DNA of 64,000 nucleotides from Raineyella fluvialis (GTDB lineage Bacteria > Actinomycetota > Actinomycetes > Propionibacteriales > Propionibacteriaceae), in contig NZ_CP045725.1 in the NCBI RefSeq assembly GCF_009646095.1, forward strand, positions 3,410,001 to 3,474,000, read 5' to 3'. Below the pieces are notes generated by a model. That model was not told where the DNA came from and made no database searches. It was given only the letters and a program-made list of their open reading frames with translations. The number at the start of each line of letters is the position of its first letter. Position 1 is the first letter of the stretch. A program made the position numbers and the translations under genes. Below are positions 28,328 to 41,042 of the stretch, piece after piece.

Positions 28328-29386
28328 CTACCGGACCTGCGCGCCCTGATCGTCGCCCGGACCAGCCGGTCGCGACGTCCGCGGTGTGCCCGCTGCGTTC
28401 TCGTAGAGGGTGAGGGTGGCCCGGGCCCGTTCGAGGGCGCCCTCACCGGCGTCCGGCGGGTCGAGCAGGACCACGTCCGCACCGAAACGCAACAGCAGCC
28501 CGGTGAGCCAGGACGGATCGAGCACCCCCAGGGTGACGATCAGGTCGCCGTCGGACGGCTCTCGGTCCGGACCCAGGTCGTCCTCGGGAGTGACGGCCCG
28601 AACCTCGGTGGTCGGGTAGTACTCCACCAGCCACCTGGCCGCGGGACGCACCCACAGCCGGATCTGCTCGGCGTGTTCCAGCTGACGGATCCAGCTCGGT
28701 GGCCCCTCGGCCGCACCGCCGTGATCGAGGGCGGCGCGGGAGAGCACCTCGGCGACGCGGATCCGGTCCATCCGGAAGGATCGGCGGTCGGCCCGGTCGA
28801 GATCCCAGGCCTCGAGGTAGTGGTAGCCGTCGACCACCTTGGTGCCGAGGGCGTCGACCGTACGCCGAGACGCCCGGCCCTGCGCATCGACGTAGTCGAG
28901 CGCGAGGCTGCGACGCACCGCCAGCGCCCGGTCCACCGCCTCGCGGACCTCCGGGGTGCCCGAGGCGACCTTGAGGCGGAAGCGGTCCGCCATGGCGGCG
29001 TGCTCACCGGCCACCGCGGCGATCTTGGCGCGAGCGGATTCCACCACCTGCGCCGTACGTCCGGTCGACGTCTCGGCGAGGACCTGCAGCCCTACCAGCA
29101 GGGTGACCGCCTCGTCGGCGCTGAAGCGTGCGGGCATGGTCGGGGCGTTGTCGAGGGAGGGGCGGATGATGCCCTCCTCGAGCGCGTCGAAGTCGAGGTC
29201 CAGCACGTAGAAGCCGAGCTGACCGGGGAGCTGGCACATGGTCAGCAGCCGGACGTCCTCACGGGCCTGGTCGACCGTGACCCCGAATTCCCGGGCCACG
29301 TCCTCGACGGTCGTCTCGTCCAGCCCGCGCAGCCAGGTGCTCAAGGCCAGCAGGCGCGGCACCTGCTCAGTGGCGGTCGACGCCAT
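28328..29386 (-). CDS. pafC: WYL-domain transcriptional regulator PafC
   Basis: A 352-residue helix-turn-helix/WYL protein. PafB and PafC form the activator of the LexA-independent mycobacterial DNA-damage response. The N-terminal winged helix (LSTWLRGLDETTVEDVAREFGVT) is followed by a WYL-type domain (ALDYVDAQGRASRRTVDALG; DGYHYLEAWDLDRADRRSFRMDRI) and a C-terminal WCX region. Start ATG 29386 overlaps the end of pafB by 20 bases. Confidence 0.9.
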   Translation of the reverse strand: MASTATEQVPRLLALSTWLRGLDETTVEDVAREFGVTVDQAREDVRLLTMCQLPGQLGFYVLDLDFDALEEGIIRPSLDNAPTMPARFSADEAVTLLVGLQVLAETSTGRTAQVVESARAKIAAVAGEHAAMADRFRLKVASGTPEVREAVDRALAVRRSLALDYVDAQGRASRRTVDALGTKVVDGYHYLEAWDLDRADRRSFRMDRIRVAEVLSRAALDHGGAAEGPPSWIRQLEHAEQIRLWVRPAARWLVEYYPTTEVRAVTPEDDLGPDREPSDGDLIVTLGVLDPSWLTGLLLRFGADVVLLDPPDAGEGALERARATLTLYENAAGTPRTSRPAGPGDDQGAQVR

Positions 29387-30377
29387 GGGTCACTTCCCCT
29401 CCGTCCGCCACTCCCGCAGCCTGGCCGGCGCGCAGCATCGCGGTGAGGTGGTCCACCAGGGCGCTCGCCAGCTCCGGCGGGGTGAGGACCACGACGTCGG
29501 TGCCGAGCATCGCCAGCTCGCCGACGAAGCCCTTGCGATAGGTGTAGGCCACCCGCCAGGCGCGGTATCCCTCCGGTGCCTGCCGGTCGGCGGGCGTCAG
29601 GGGCCGGTGCAGTGCGCCCTCCCGACCCAGCCGGAGGGCGAGCACGGCCTCATCGGCGGGGTGCTCGCTCGAGATCTGTTCGCTCAGCCGCCGGACCTCC
29701 TCCGGATCGGGCTCGGGGAAGGTGAAGTTCGCCGTGCTGGAGCGCACCCGACCCTGAATCCGGGCGAGCTTGAACCGACGGGTCGCGGCCCGGTCGAGAT
29801 CCGCGCCGAACAGGTACCACTGCCCGTGGGCCATGGCCAGCCCCCATGGCTCGACATGGCGCACCCCCCGGTCGGCGTACTCAAAGGTGACCCGGCGACG
29901 GTTGGTGACGGCGTCGCGGAGCACCGCCAGTCCGTGGGTGGCTTCGGGTCGGGTCTCGGCCACATCGCTGGGGGTGAACAGGGAGGCCAACGCGTCCGTG
30001 TCGGGCTCGACCCCGATGGAGCGCAGCTTCATCAGGGCACGCTGCGACGACGCCGCCATCCCCGCCTCCCGCCAACTGCGCGCGGCCAGGGCGACCGCGC
30101 CCGCTTCCTCCGGGGCCAGGTCCACCGGCTCGAGGGCGAAGTCGCCCAGCCGGATCCGATAGCCCTCGTCCTCCCCGGCCCCACTGGTCTCGATCGGGAG
30201 GCCCAGCTCGACCCGCAGAGCGCGCTTGTCCCGCTCGAACGCCTGGTTGAAAGCCGCGTCGGACAGGTCGGCGTATCCCTCGACGAGGCTACGGATCCGC
30301 GCCTTCGTCAGGGGTTGCGGGGCACCCAGCAGCAGCAGCGTCAGACCGACCCGACGTTCGGCACTGCTCGGCGCCAT
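29367..30377 (-). CDS. pafB: WYL-domain transcriptional regulator PafB
   Basis: Partner of PafC, 336 residues. N-terminal helix-turn-helix (ALRVELGLPIET), WYL segment (RVTFEYADRGVRHVEPWGLA, WYLFGADLDRAATRRFKLARI) and WCX region. First gene of the minus-strand run down to the GT87 gene, divergent from gluQRS (81 bp between starts). In mycobacteria this pair follows pafA directly; here gluQRS and an FKBP gene lie between. Confidence 0.9.
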   Translation of the reverse strand: MAPSSAERRVGLTLLLLGAPQPLTKARIRSLVEGYADLSDAAFNQAFERDKRALRVELGLPIETSGAGEDEGYRIRLGDFALEPVDLAPEEAGAVALAARSWREAGMAASSQRALMKLRSIGVEPDTDALASLFTPSDVAETRPEATHGLAVLRDAVTNRRRVTFEYADRGVRHVEPWGLAMAHGQWYLFGADLDRAATRRFKLARIQGRVRSSTANFTFPEPDPEEVRRLSEQISSEHPADEAVLALRLGREGALHRPLTPADRQAPEGYRAWRVAYTYRKGFVGELAMLGTDVVVLTPPELASALVDHLTAMLRAGQAAGVADGGEVTHGVDRH

Positions 30378-30458
30378 CCTCGCTCCCCCGTTCCGCGGTC
30401 TACCCTCGTGACTGCGAGACTAACAGCCGCGACCACGCAGACCCGGGAGGAGCAGCCG

Positions 30459-31430
30459 GTGACCACGCGGGAGCCACCGGACACCGCCAGGGTGTCCACC
30501 GCCGGCGCGATCGGAGCGGGCCGGTTCGCTCCGAGCCCGACCTCCGATCTCCACCTCGGCAATCTGCGCACGGCTCTGCTGGCCTGGCTCTTCGCCCGGC
30601 ACACGGGGCGGCGCTTCCTGGTCCGGATCGAGGACCTCGACACCGCCAGGGTGGCCCACGACCCCGCCGTGGCCCGCCGCCAGCTCGCTGATCTGCGCGC
30701 CATCGGGGTGGACTGCGACGGGGACGTCCTGCGCCAGTCCGAGCGTCTCGAGGCGTACGCCGATGCGGTGACCCGGCTGAGCGAGGACCCCGGCACGTAC
30801 CCGTGCTTCTGCACCCGGCGCGAGATCGCCGAAGCGGTCAGTGCCCCGCATGCGCCGCCGGGCGCCTACCCGGGCACCTGCCGCCACCTCACCACGGTGG
30901 AGCGCGCCGCTCGAGGGTCCCAGCGCAACCCGGCACTGCGGGTCCGTGGTGGCGACGTGGTCGTGGAGGTCGTCGACGAGTTCGCCGGACCGATTCGTGG
31001 GCCGGTGGACGACTTCGTCCTGCGGCGCAACGACGGGGCGTACGCCTACAACCTGGCGGTGGTGGTCGACGACGTGGCGCAAGGGGTGGACCAGGTGGTG
31101 CGGGGCGACGACCTGTTGACGTCCTCACCCCGCCAGGCCTGGCTCACCGAGCGACTGGGTGGGCGGGTCCCCCACTACGCCCACGTTCCGCTCGTGGTGA
31201 ACGCGCAGGGCCGACGGCTGGCGAAGCGGGACGGCGCCGTGACGCTGGCCGCACTGACGGCTCGGGGCGTCGACGGTGCGGCGGTGCGCTCCTTGCTCGC
31301 CGCGTCCCTCGGCCTGGCCGAGGCCGGGGAACCGGTCACGATGACCGACCTGCTCGCGCGCTTCGACCCCGCGGCCCTGCCCCGAACCCCCTGGGTGTGG
31401 GACGACGCGGTCGCCGGGTCCACGCCCTGA
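30459..31430 (+). CDS. gluQRS: Glutamyl-Q tRNA(Asp) synthetase
   Basis: A 323-residue truncated GluRS paralog without an anticodon-binding domain. It attaches glutamate to queuosine in tRNA-Asp. The HIGH motif is APSPTSDLHLGN at about 24-35 and the KMSKS-like motif is RLAKRDGA. The GTG 30459 start has GGGAGG 8 nt upstream, which decides against the long upstream open frame. It is the only plus-strand gene between pafB and the FKBP gene. Confidence 0.93.
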   Translation: MTTREPPDTARVSTAGAIGAGRFAPSPTSDLHLGNLRTALLAWLFARHTGRRFLVRIEDLDTARVAHDPAVARRQLADLRAIGVDCDGDVLRQSERLEAYADAVTRLSEDPGTYPCFCTRREIAEAVSAPHAPPGAYPGTCRHLTTVERAARGSQRNPALRVRGGDVVVEVVDEFAGPIRGPVDDFVLRRNDGAYAYNLAVVVDDVAQGVDQVVRGDDLLTSSPRQAWLTERLGGRVPHYAHVPLVVNAQGRRLAKRDGAVTLAALTARGVDGAAVRSLLAASLGLAEAGEPVTMTDLLARFDPAALPRTPWVWDDAVAGSTP

Positions 31431-31466
31431 GGCGGCCGGCGCAGCCCTGGGGCCCTGCTGATCGGG

Positions 31467-32507
31467 TCAGGACACCTGGAGGATGTCCACCACGTAGACG
31501 AGGGTGGCACCGGCCGGGATGCCCTGGTCGGGCGCTCCGTCCGGGTAGGCCTGGGACGGTGGGACGACGATGAGGATCCGGCTGCCCACCGGTTGGTCCT
31601 TCAGCGCTGTCTGCCACCCCTTGATCAGGTCGGTCAGTGCCCCCGACTCGGGTGCGGCGGGCACCTGCTGCCCGTTGACAGTCTTCGCCGAGTAGGTGTC
31701 GCTGACCTGCTTAGCGCCGTCCCACAGCCAGCCGCGGTAGTTGACCGTCACCGTCGAACTCGCGGTGACCTTGTCACCCTTGCCCTTGATCAGCGGCTGC
31801 ACCACCAGATCGGTGGGAGCCGCGCCCGATGGGATGGAGATCTTCGGGTCGTTCACCGCGCCACTCACCGTCGGCTGGCCGGACGGCTGGGTGACCTTGT
31901 CGCCCTCGGGGCCGCTCAGCGGAACGCCGATGATGTCGACGACGAAGACGAGCGTGTCCCCGACCTGGATCCCGGCTTGGGCGATGCCGCCGCTGGAGTC
32001 GTAGCCGTCCTTGCCCGGAATGGCCAGCAGGACCCGGGAGCCCTGCTTCTTGCCGACAAGTCCCTTGGCGAATCCGGGGACGACCCCGCTGAGCTGGAAG
32101 GAGGTCGGCTTCCCGTTCGCGTACGACGCGTCGAAGACCTGGCCGGTACGCCCGTTGAGGCCCTGGTAGTGGACCGTCACTGTCATGGACGACGTCACCT
32201 CGGGCCCAGAGCCCTGGCTGATGACCTTGGACTGGGTGTCCGCGACGGTGAAGGGTGAGAACTTCACGGTCGGCGATTCGCCGTACTTCCCCTCGACGCT
32301 CACCCCGTCGAGATTCGTCACCGGGGCCGGCTCGGGGGCGGCGGACGCCGAGGCCGAGGCGCTGGGGCTCGCGGTCGCCGACGCGGACCCGGTGCCCTTC
32401 GTGCAGCCGGCGAGGCCGAGCCCCAGAGCGAGGACCGACGCGACGACACCGGTCATTGCGAGACGCCGTCGGGGGGTGCGGGTGGGACGGGAGCGGAGGA
32501 AGTCCAT
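31467..32507 (-). CDS. Lipoprotein with two FKBP-type peptidyl-prolyl isomerase domains
   Basis: A 346-residue exported protein. The signal peptide RRRLAMTGVVASVLALGLGL-AGC has a lipobox with lipidated C35, followed by a Ser/Ala-rich linker. Two FKBP-like domains follow, about residues 105-195 (TVTVHYQGLNGRTGQVFDAS) and 245-346 (TVTVNYRGWLWDGAKQVSDT). FKBP proteins downstream of pafA are common in actinobacteria. ATG 32507 is preferred; GTG immediately before it and ATG 32543 are alternatives. Confidence 0.87.
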   Translation of the reverse strand: MDFLRSRPTRTPRRRLAMTGVVASVLALGLGLAGCTKGTGSASATASPSASASASAAPEPAPVTNLDGVSVEGKYGESPTVKFSPFTVADTQSKVISQGSGPEVTSSMTVTVHYQGLNGRTGQVFDASYANGKPTSFQLSGVVPGFAKGLVGKKQGSRVLLAIPGKDGYDSSGGIAQAGIQVGDTLVFVVDIIGVPLSGPEGDKVTQPSGQPTVSGAVNDPKISIPSGAAPTDLVVQPLIKGKGDKVTASSTVTVNYRGWLWDGAKQVSDTYSAKTVNGQQVPAAPESGALTDLIKGWQTALKDQPVGSRILIVVPPSQAYPDGAPDQGIPAGATLVYVVDILQVS

Positions 32508-32564
32508 CACGTCGGGCAGCCTACCGCGAGGGGTAGTCAGCACAGCGGGTCGAGCCCGCGGCGG

Positions 32565-34001
32565 TCACCAGAGCGGTTCGGAGAGGGACGCGATCAGCGC
32601 GTCGACGCGCTCGTCGACGTCGCGGAACGGGTCGCGGAGAGTGAGGGCGCGGGTCTGGTTGCCGCGATTGACCCGCAGGTGCATCCAATCGGCCAGGTAG
32701 TCCACCTCGGCGGCCCGGGCCGCCTCGATGAAGGCGCCCCGCAACCGGGCCCGGGTCGGGGGCGGGGTGGTGAGCGCCCGGTCGACCTGTGCCTCATCGA
32801 CGATCCGGCTGACCTCGCCGTGGGCGTCGAGCAGCCGGAAGAGTCCGCGGCCCTCGGCGATGTCGTGGTACGCCATGTCGAGCTGCGCCAGCCGTGGACT
32901 GTCGGGAGGCAGGTTGTGGCGCTCCGCGTAGCGGGTGATCAGGCGATGCTTGATCGCCCAGTCGATGTCGCGGGACAAGGTGTCCATGTCCCCCGCCTCG
33001 ACCGCGGTCAGTGTCCGCTGCCACAGCCGCAGGGCATGCTCGAGCCCCGGGGCGAAGGGACCCAGTCGGTCGCGCTGGTCGAGCACCGCCTGGAGATAGG
33101 CCTGCTGGATCTCCAGGGCACTCACCGTCCGCCCGTTGGCGAGCTCGACCGGCGTGCGGCCGGTGAGGTCGCGGGAGATCTGGCGGATGGCGAGGTTGGG
33201 ATTGTCCAGGGTGAGGTCGGGCAGGGCGACACGCGCCTCCACCAGGCGCAGCACCAGTTCGGTCGCGCCGACCTTGAGCAGGGTGGTCGTCTGGGACATC
33301 GACGAGTCACCGACGATGACGTGCAGGCGCCGGTAGAGCTCGGGGTCACCGTGCGGTTCGTCGCGGGTGTTGATCATCGGCCGCGACCGGGTGGTGGCCG
33401 AGGAGACGGTGTCCCACATCTGGTCGGCCCGCTGGCTCAGCTGGAACACGGCCGGGCCACCCGCTCCGGCGGTCCGTTCGGGGCGCTCATAGAGCTTCGT
33501 ACGCGACAGGTGCCCGGCTCCCGCGATCAACTGGCGACTCACCAGGAACGGCAACACCACGCGGTAGTAGCGGTTGATGTCGACACCCCGGTCGACGAGG
33601 TAGTTCTCGTGACAGCCGTACGAGTTGCCGGCCGAGTCGACGTTGTTCTTGAACAGGAAGATCTCGACCGGGGTGCCGTCCGCGGCGAGCTGGTCGGTGG
33701 CGAGGCCGCGGAGGTCCTCGACCAGACGGTTGCCGACGGCGTCGTGGGCGACGAGGTCGTACAGGTCGTCACACTCGGCCGTCGCGTACTCGGGGTGCGA
33801 CCCGACGTCGAGATAGATGCGGGAACCGTTGGCGAGGAAGACGTTGCTGGAGCGCCCCCAGGCGATCATCCCGCGAAACATCTGCCGGGCGATCTCCTCC
33901 GGCCCGACCCTGCGATCGCCGCGCGGGCGACCGGTCAGTCCGTACTCGGTCTCCAGCCCGTAGATCCGCCGCGTCCGCGCCTCGCCCGGTTCCACCGCCA
34001 T
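32565..34001 (-). CDS. pafA: Pup-protein ligase PafA
   Basis: A 478-residue carboxylate-amine ligase (glutamine synthetase fold) that attaches deamidated Pup to lysines of target proteins. The N-terminal RRIYGLETEYGLT at about 11-23 bears the catalytic glutamates, followed by NGSRIYLDVGSHPEYATAE and the conserved C-terminal domain. The homologous depupylase Dop, Pup and the 20S proteasome genes prcBA are not in this window. ATG 34001, with GGTGGGAAG upstream. Confidence 0.94.
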   Translation of the reverse strand: MAVEPGEARTRRIYGLETEYGLTGRPRGDRRVGPEEIARQMFRGMIAWGRSSNVFLANGSRIYLDVGSHPEYATAECDDLYDLVAHDAVGNRLVEDLRGLATDQLAADGTPVEIFLFKNNVDSAGNSYGCHENYLVDRGVDINRYYRVVLPFLVSRQLIAGAGHLSRTKLYERPERTAGAGGPAVFQLSQRADQMWDTVSSATTRSRPMINTRDEPHGDPELYRRLHVIVGDSSMSQTTTLLKVGATELVLRLVEARVALPDLTLDNPNLAIRQISRDLTGRTPVELANGRTVSALEIQQAYLQAVLDQRDRLGPFAPGLEHALRLWQRTLTAVEAGDMDTLSRDIDWAIKHRLITRYAERHNLPPDSPRLAQLDMAYHDIAEGRGLFRLLDAHGEVSRIVDEAQVDRALTTPPPTRARLRGAFIEAARAAEVDYLADWMHLRVNRGNQTRALTLRDPFRDVDERVDALIASLSEPLW

Positions 34002-34058
34002 CTTCCCACCCGACCTTCCGTCAGCCCCCGCTTCCCCCGCACCCGATCCGGGCCTGCG

Positions 34059-34808
34059 TCACATCCCGACCAGGTCGAGCAGCTTGCCCAACTCCTCCTG
34101 GGTGAGGTCGCGCATCTCCCCGGGCTGCAGGCGACCGAGGCGCACCGGGCCGATCGCGATCCGGGTGAGCTTCTGCACCGGGTGGCCGAACGCCTCCATC
34201 ATCCGTCGCACGACGCGGTTGCGGCCCTCGTGCAGGGTGATCTGCAGCAGCGTGGCATCGGGCATGGTCTGCATGACCTTCACCTTGTCGGGGCGCACCG
34301 GGCCGTCCTCCAGGGTGATGCCGCGCTGGATCCGCTTCAGCGTGTGCGGCGAGACCTGACCCAGCACCTGGGCGACGTACGTCTTGGGCACTTCGTACGA
34401 CGGGTGGGCCAGCCGGTGGGCGAACTCTCCGTCGTTGGTGAGGATGATCAGGCCCTCGGTCTCGGTGTCCAGTCGGCCGACGTGGAAAAGGCGGACGTTG
34501 CGACGGTCGATGTAGTCGGTCAGCGTCTCGCGTCCCTCGGGGTCGTCCATGGTGGAGACCACCCCGCGCGGCTTGTTGAGCACGGTGTACACGTGTCGGC
34601 GTGCGGTGGGGATGCGCGATCCGTCGACGCGGATCTCGTCCTTCTCGGGGTCGACCCGACGTCCCTGCTCGGTGACGAGTTCGCCGTTCACCTCGACCCG
34701 GCCGGCCTGGATCAGTTGCTCACTGGCTCGGCGGGAGGCGATGCCGGCCTGCGCGAGGACCTTCTGCAGGCGGATGCCGTCGCGTTCGTCGTCGTCGGTC
34801 TCGCTCAT
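34059..34808 (-). CDS. rluB: Ribosomal large-subunit pseudouridine synthase, RsuA/RluB family
   Basis: A 249-residue enzyme with an N-terminal S4 RNA-binding domain (RLQKVLAQAGIASRRASEQL at 13-32) and a catalytic domain with the family motif HVGRLDTETEGLII (catalytic Asp at about 114). It probably modifies 23S rRNA near position 2605. ATG 34808 with GAGGGAG upstream. In many actinobacteria it follows scpA and scpB; here it follows parA with a 146-bp gap. Confidence 0.92.
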   Translation of the reverse strand: MSETDDDERDGIRLQKVLAQAGIASRRASEQLIQAGRVEVNGELVTEQGRRVDPEKDEIRVDGSRIPTARRHVYTVLNKPRGVVSTMDDPEGRETLTDYIDRRNVRLFHVGRLDTETEGLIILTNDGEFAHRLAHPSYEVPKTYVAQVLGQVSPHTLKRIQRGITLEDGPVRPDKVKVMQTMPDATLLQITLHEGRNRVVRRMMEAFGHPVQKLTRIAIGPVRLGRLQPGEMRDLTQEELGKLLDLVGM

Positions 34809-34954
34809 CGATCTCCCTCGGGTTGTTCGGTCTCGGTCGCGGCGCTCGCCCGGGCCCCGATGGCGTCGGGACACCGGCGCCACTACCGGCCAAGCGTACG
34901 CATCGCGCGGGTGGTGGTCAGGGCAACGGCCGTCACTGGGACGGACAGCGACGC

Positions 34955-35869
34955 TCAGGCGTCCAGGCGGGCCAGTACCTCCCGGGCGAGGGAACGGTAG
35001 GCCTCGGCCCCGGGCGAGCTGCTGGCGTACGTGGTGATCGGCTCACCCGCGACGGTGGTCTCGGGGAACTTCACCGTACGGCGGATGACGGTGTGGAAGA
35101 CCTGGTCACCGAACGCGTCGACGACGGTCTGCAGCACCTCCCGGGAGTGCAGGGTGCGCCCGTCGTACATGGTGCCGAGCAGACCCAGGATGGTGAGTCG
35201 GTGGTTGAGCCGGTCCTGGACCCGCTTGATGGTGTCCTGCAGCAATGCCACGCCTCGCAGGGCGAAGAACTCACACTCCAGCGGAATGACGACGTAGTCC
35301 GCGGCGGTGAGGGCGTTCACGGTGAGCAGGCCCAGCGACGGCGCACAGTCAACGAGGATGACGTCGTAGCGGTCCCGCAGTGGGTCCAGCACCCGGGTGA
35401 GCGACTGCTCGCGGGCCACTTCGGCCACCAACTGGATCTCGGCCGCCGACAGGTCGATGTTGCTCGGCAGGATGTCCATGCCCTCGACCGGGGTGTCCGC
35501 GAGGACGTCGTCGACGTCCACGCGCGCGCCGAGCAGGAGGTTGTAGATGCTCAGCTCGAGTTCGTGAGGATTGACCCCCAGCCCCACCGACAGCGAACCC
35601 TGGGGGTCGAGATCGACCAGCAGTACCCTGCGCCCGGTCTCCGCGAGAGCGGCGCCCAGGTTGATCGTCGTCGTGGTCTTGCCGACGCCGCCCTTCTGGT
35701 TGCACATCGCGATGATCGTGGCGTGCTTGGGGCCCGGTGCGGGAGCTGTGGGCGGTGGGAGCTCAGGCCAGGGGCGGCCGGTCGGTCCGAGTCCGGCGGC
35801 GTCGGTGTCGGTGGGTTCGACGTCGAACAGTGCCACGTCGTCATCACGCGCCTCACCGAACCGGTCCAC
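34955..35869 (-). CDS. parA: ParA-family ATPase (Soj-like)
   Basis: A 304-residue P-loop ATPase with deviant Walker A (QKGGVGKTTTT at about 58-68), Walker B VILVDCAPSLGLL and typical conserved DLDPQGSLS. It has an N-terminal acidic/Pro extension of about 48 residues. This is the actinobacterial ParA found between xerD and scpA, distinct from the oriC-linked parAB pair; no parB follows. GTG 35869 has GAGGGGG about 4 nt upstream and is preferred to 35899. Confidence 0.9.
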   Translation of the reverse strand: MDRFGEARDDDVALFDVEPTDTDAAGLGPTGRPWPELPPPTAPAPGPKHATIIAMCNQKGGVGKTTTTINLGAALAETGRRVLLVDLDPQGSLSVGLGVNPHELELSIYNLLLGARVDVDDVLADTPVEGMDILPSNIDLSAAEIQLVAEVAREQSLTRVLDPLRDRYDVILVDCAPSLGLLTVNALTAADYVVIPLECEFFALRGVALLQDTIKRVQDRLNHRLTILGLLGTMYDGRTLHSREVLQTVVDAFGDQVFHTVIRRTVKFPETTVAGEPITTYASSSPGAEAYRSLAREVLARLDA

Positions 35870-35952
35870 GGAACCCCCTCGAACTGTCGCAGCCAACACT
35901 ACTCATGTGTAGCGAGCAGCGGGCGTCAAGTCTATCCCCGGCGCGTCCGCGC

Positions 35953-36900
35953 TCAGCGTGCGCGCGGATGGGCCTCGGCGTAGACCTCGCGGAGGTGGTC
36001 GACAGTCACCAAGGTGTAGATCTGCGTCGTGGTGACCGAGGCGTGCCCGAGCAACTCCTGGACGACGCGGACGTCCGCGCCGCCCTCCAGCAGGTGCGTC
36101 GCATAGGAGTGGCGCAGCGTGTGCGGTGAGATCTCGAGGGCCAGTCCGGCCGAGGCCGCCGCGCGCCGGATGATCTCCCAGGCGCTCTGCCGCGACAGGC
36201 GCCGGCCCCGCGAGTTGAGCAGCAGCGCGGGGTCCCCATCGCCGCCGACGGCCGCCAACGCCGGACGACCGCGCACCAGCCACGCCTCGACGGCGCGGAT
36301 GGCGTACGACCCCAGGGGCACCACCCTTTCCTTGCTGCCCTTGCCGTACAGGCGCAGCACCGCCGTGTCACCGTCCCGGACCTGCAGGGCATGGGTGAGG
36401 TCGTCCACGTCGAGGCGGACGATCTCGGAGATCCGGGCGCCGGTGCCGTAGAGGAGCTCGAGCAGCGCGGCGTCGCGCAATCCGGTCGGGGTCTCGCGGT
36501 CCGGAGTGGCGAGGAGCGCCTCCACCTGCCCCACGCCCAGCGCCTTCGGCAGGTGGCGCCCGGTGGCCGGCGGCCGGACGTCGGCCGCCGGATCCGCGCC
36601 CGTGATCCCCTCCCGGGCGACGAAGCGGTGGAAGGACCGTACGGCCACGACGGCGCGAGCCACCGACGAGGCCGCCAGTGGGCGGTGCTCACCGTCGCCG
36701 GCCGAAAGGTGGGCGGCGAATCCGCCGACCACCCCCTCGGTGATCCGGTCCGGGGCGCCGATGCCCAGCCCGGCCAGATAAGCGAGGTAGCGGTCCAGGT
36801 CGCGCCGGTAGTTGGTCAGGGTGTTGGCCGACAATCCCCGTTCGACACCCAGGTGCGCCAGGAATGTCGCCACCAGGTCGGCCAGGCCATCAGTGCTCAT
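35953..36900 (-). CDS. xerD: Site-specific tyrosine recombinase XerD
   Basis: A 315-residue tyrosine recombinase that resolves chromosome dimers at dif. The N-terminal SAM-like core-binding domain (ERGLSANTLTNYRRDL) is followed by the catalytic residues: R in GTGARISEIVRLD, K in GKGSKERVVP, HxxR in HTLRHSYATHLL, H in LLGHASVTTTQIYT and the nucleophile Y in that last motif. Lies 24 bp after the NUDIX gene. Confidence 0.94.
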   Translation of the reverse strand: MSTDGLADLVATFLAHLGVERGLSANTLTNYRRDLDRYLAYLAGLGIGAPDRITEGVVGGFAAHLSAGDGEHRPLAASSVARAVVAVRSFHRFVAREGITGADPAADVRPPATGRHLPKALGVGQVEALLATPDRETPTGLRDAALLELLYGTGARISEIVRLDVDDLTHALQVRDGDTAVLRLYGKGSKERVVPLGSYAIRAVEAWLVRGRPALAAVGGDGDPALLLNSRGRRLSRQSAWEIIRRAAASAGLALEISPHTLRHSYATHLLEGGADVRVVQELLGHASVTTTQIYTLVTVDHLREVYAEAHPRAR

Positions 36901-36924
36901 CGCGGCACCTCGGGCGTGGGATCG

Positions 36925-37599
36925 TCAGGCGAACGGTGCACGGGCGAGGAACTCCTCGCGCAAACGCCGCGCGGGCCATGGGGCATCGGCGTTCCGAAGA
37001 CGATCCCAGCCGCGGGGACGGGCGGCCGCCGCGGCCATCACACCGGCGACGAGCACCGGGTTCTGCAGCCGGCCGTCGAGGATAGCGTCGACGACGTCGT
37101 CGAAGTCCGCCCGGACGATGTCCATGTGCGCCTCCTCACCGTCCGCGACGAACCCTGTCGGCTGCGGCTCCGGGTGCAGGTCGCGGGCGAGGTAGATGCG
37201 TACGCCCTCCTGGCTCGCCCCCGGAGAGGTGAACATGTCGACGAGCACTCGCCAGTCCGCGGCACGCAGCCCAACCTCTTCGGCGAGTTCACGCCGGGCC
37301 GCCGCCACGTAGTCCTCACCGTCGACGTCGAGCAACCCCGCGGGCGGCTCGACGAGGCGCAGACCGGCCGCGTGCCGGTACTGCCGGACCAGCACGATCC
37401 GGTCGTCGTCGTCGAGGGCGATGACACCGACGGCTCCGGGGTGGCGGATCCACTCCCGGCGCAGCTCGGCACCCGAGGGGTCGACCACCTGGTCGCGGAC
37501 GAGGTCGAAGATGGCCCCCTCCCCGACCAGGTGGCGGGAGACGACGGGCCACCCCATCGGGACGTCCGCCAGCTCCGTCCCCGACACCACTTCCGTCAC
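36925..37599 (-). CDS. NUDIX hydrolase (ADP-ribose pyrophosphatase type)
   Basis: A 224-residue NUDIX protein. The box GLLDVDGEDYVAAARREL-AEEVGL contains REL.EEVG. Surrounding sequence (RIVLVRQYRHAAG...LVEPPAG) matches the ADPRase branch. GTG 37599 starts one base after the pyrG stop (TGA-C-GTG), coupling it to pyrG; this NUDIX gene sits between pyrG and xerD in many actinobacteria. Confidence 0.9.
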   Translation of the reverse strand: MTEVVSGTELADVPMGWPVVSRHLVGEGAIFDLVRDQVVDPSGAELRREWIRHPGAVGVIALDDDDRIVLVRQYRHAAGLRLVEPPAGLLDVDGEDYVAAARRELAEEVGLRAADWRVLVDMFTSPGASQEGVRIYLARDLHPEPQPTGFVADGEEAHMDIVRADFDDVVDAILDGRLQNPVLVAGVMAAAAARPRGWDRLRNADAPWPARRLREEFLARAPFA

Positions 37600-37600
37600 G

Positions 37601-41038
<3,438 letters not shown>

Positions 41039-41042
<4 letters not shown>

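Noticed and set aside
29238-30458. Long N-terminal extension of gluQRS
   Set aside because: Antisense to pafB and pafC; a ribosome binding site marks GTG 30459.
35953-36900. Tyrosine recombinase as sign of an integrated element
   Set aside because: It is XerD in its usual chromosomal position beside parA and pyrG, with no att repeats or phage genes.
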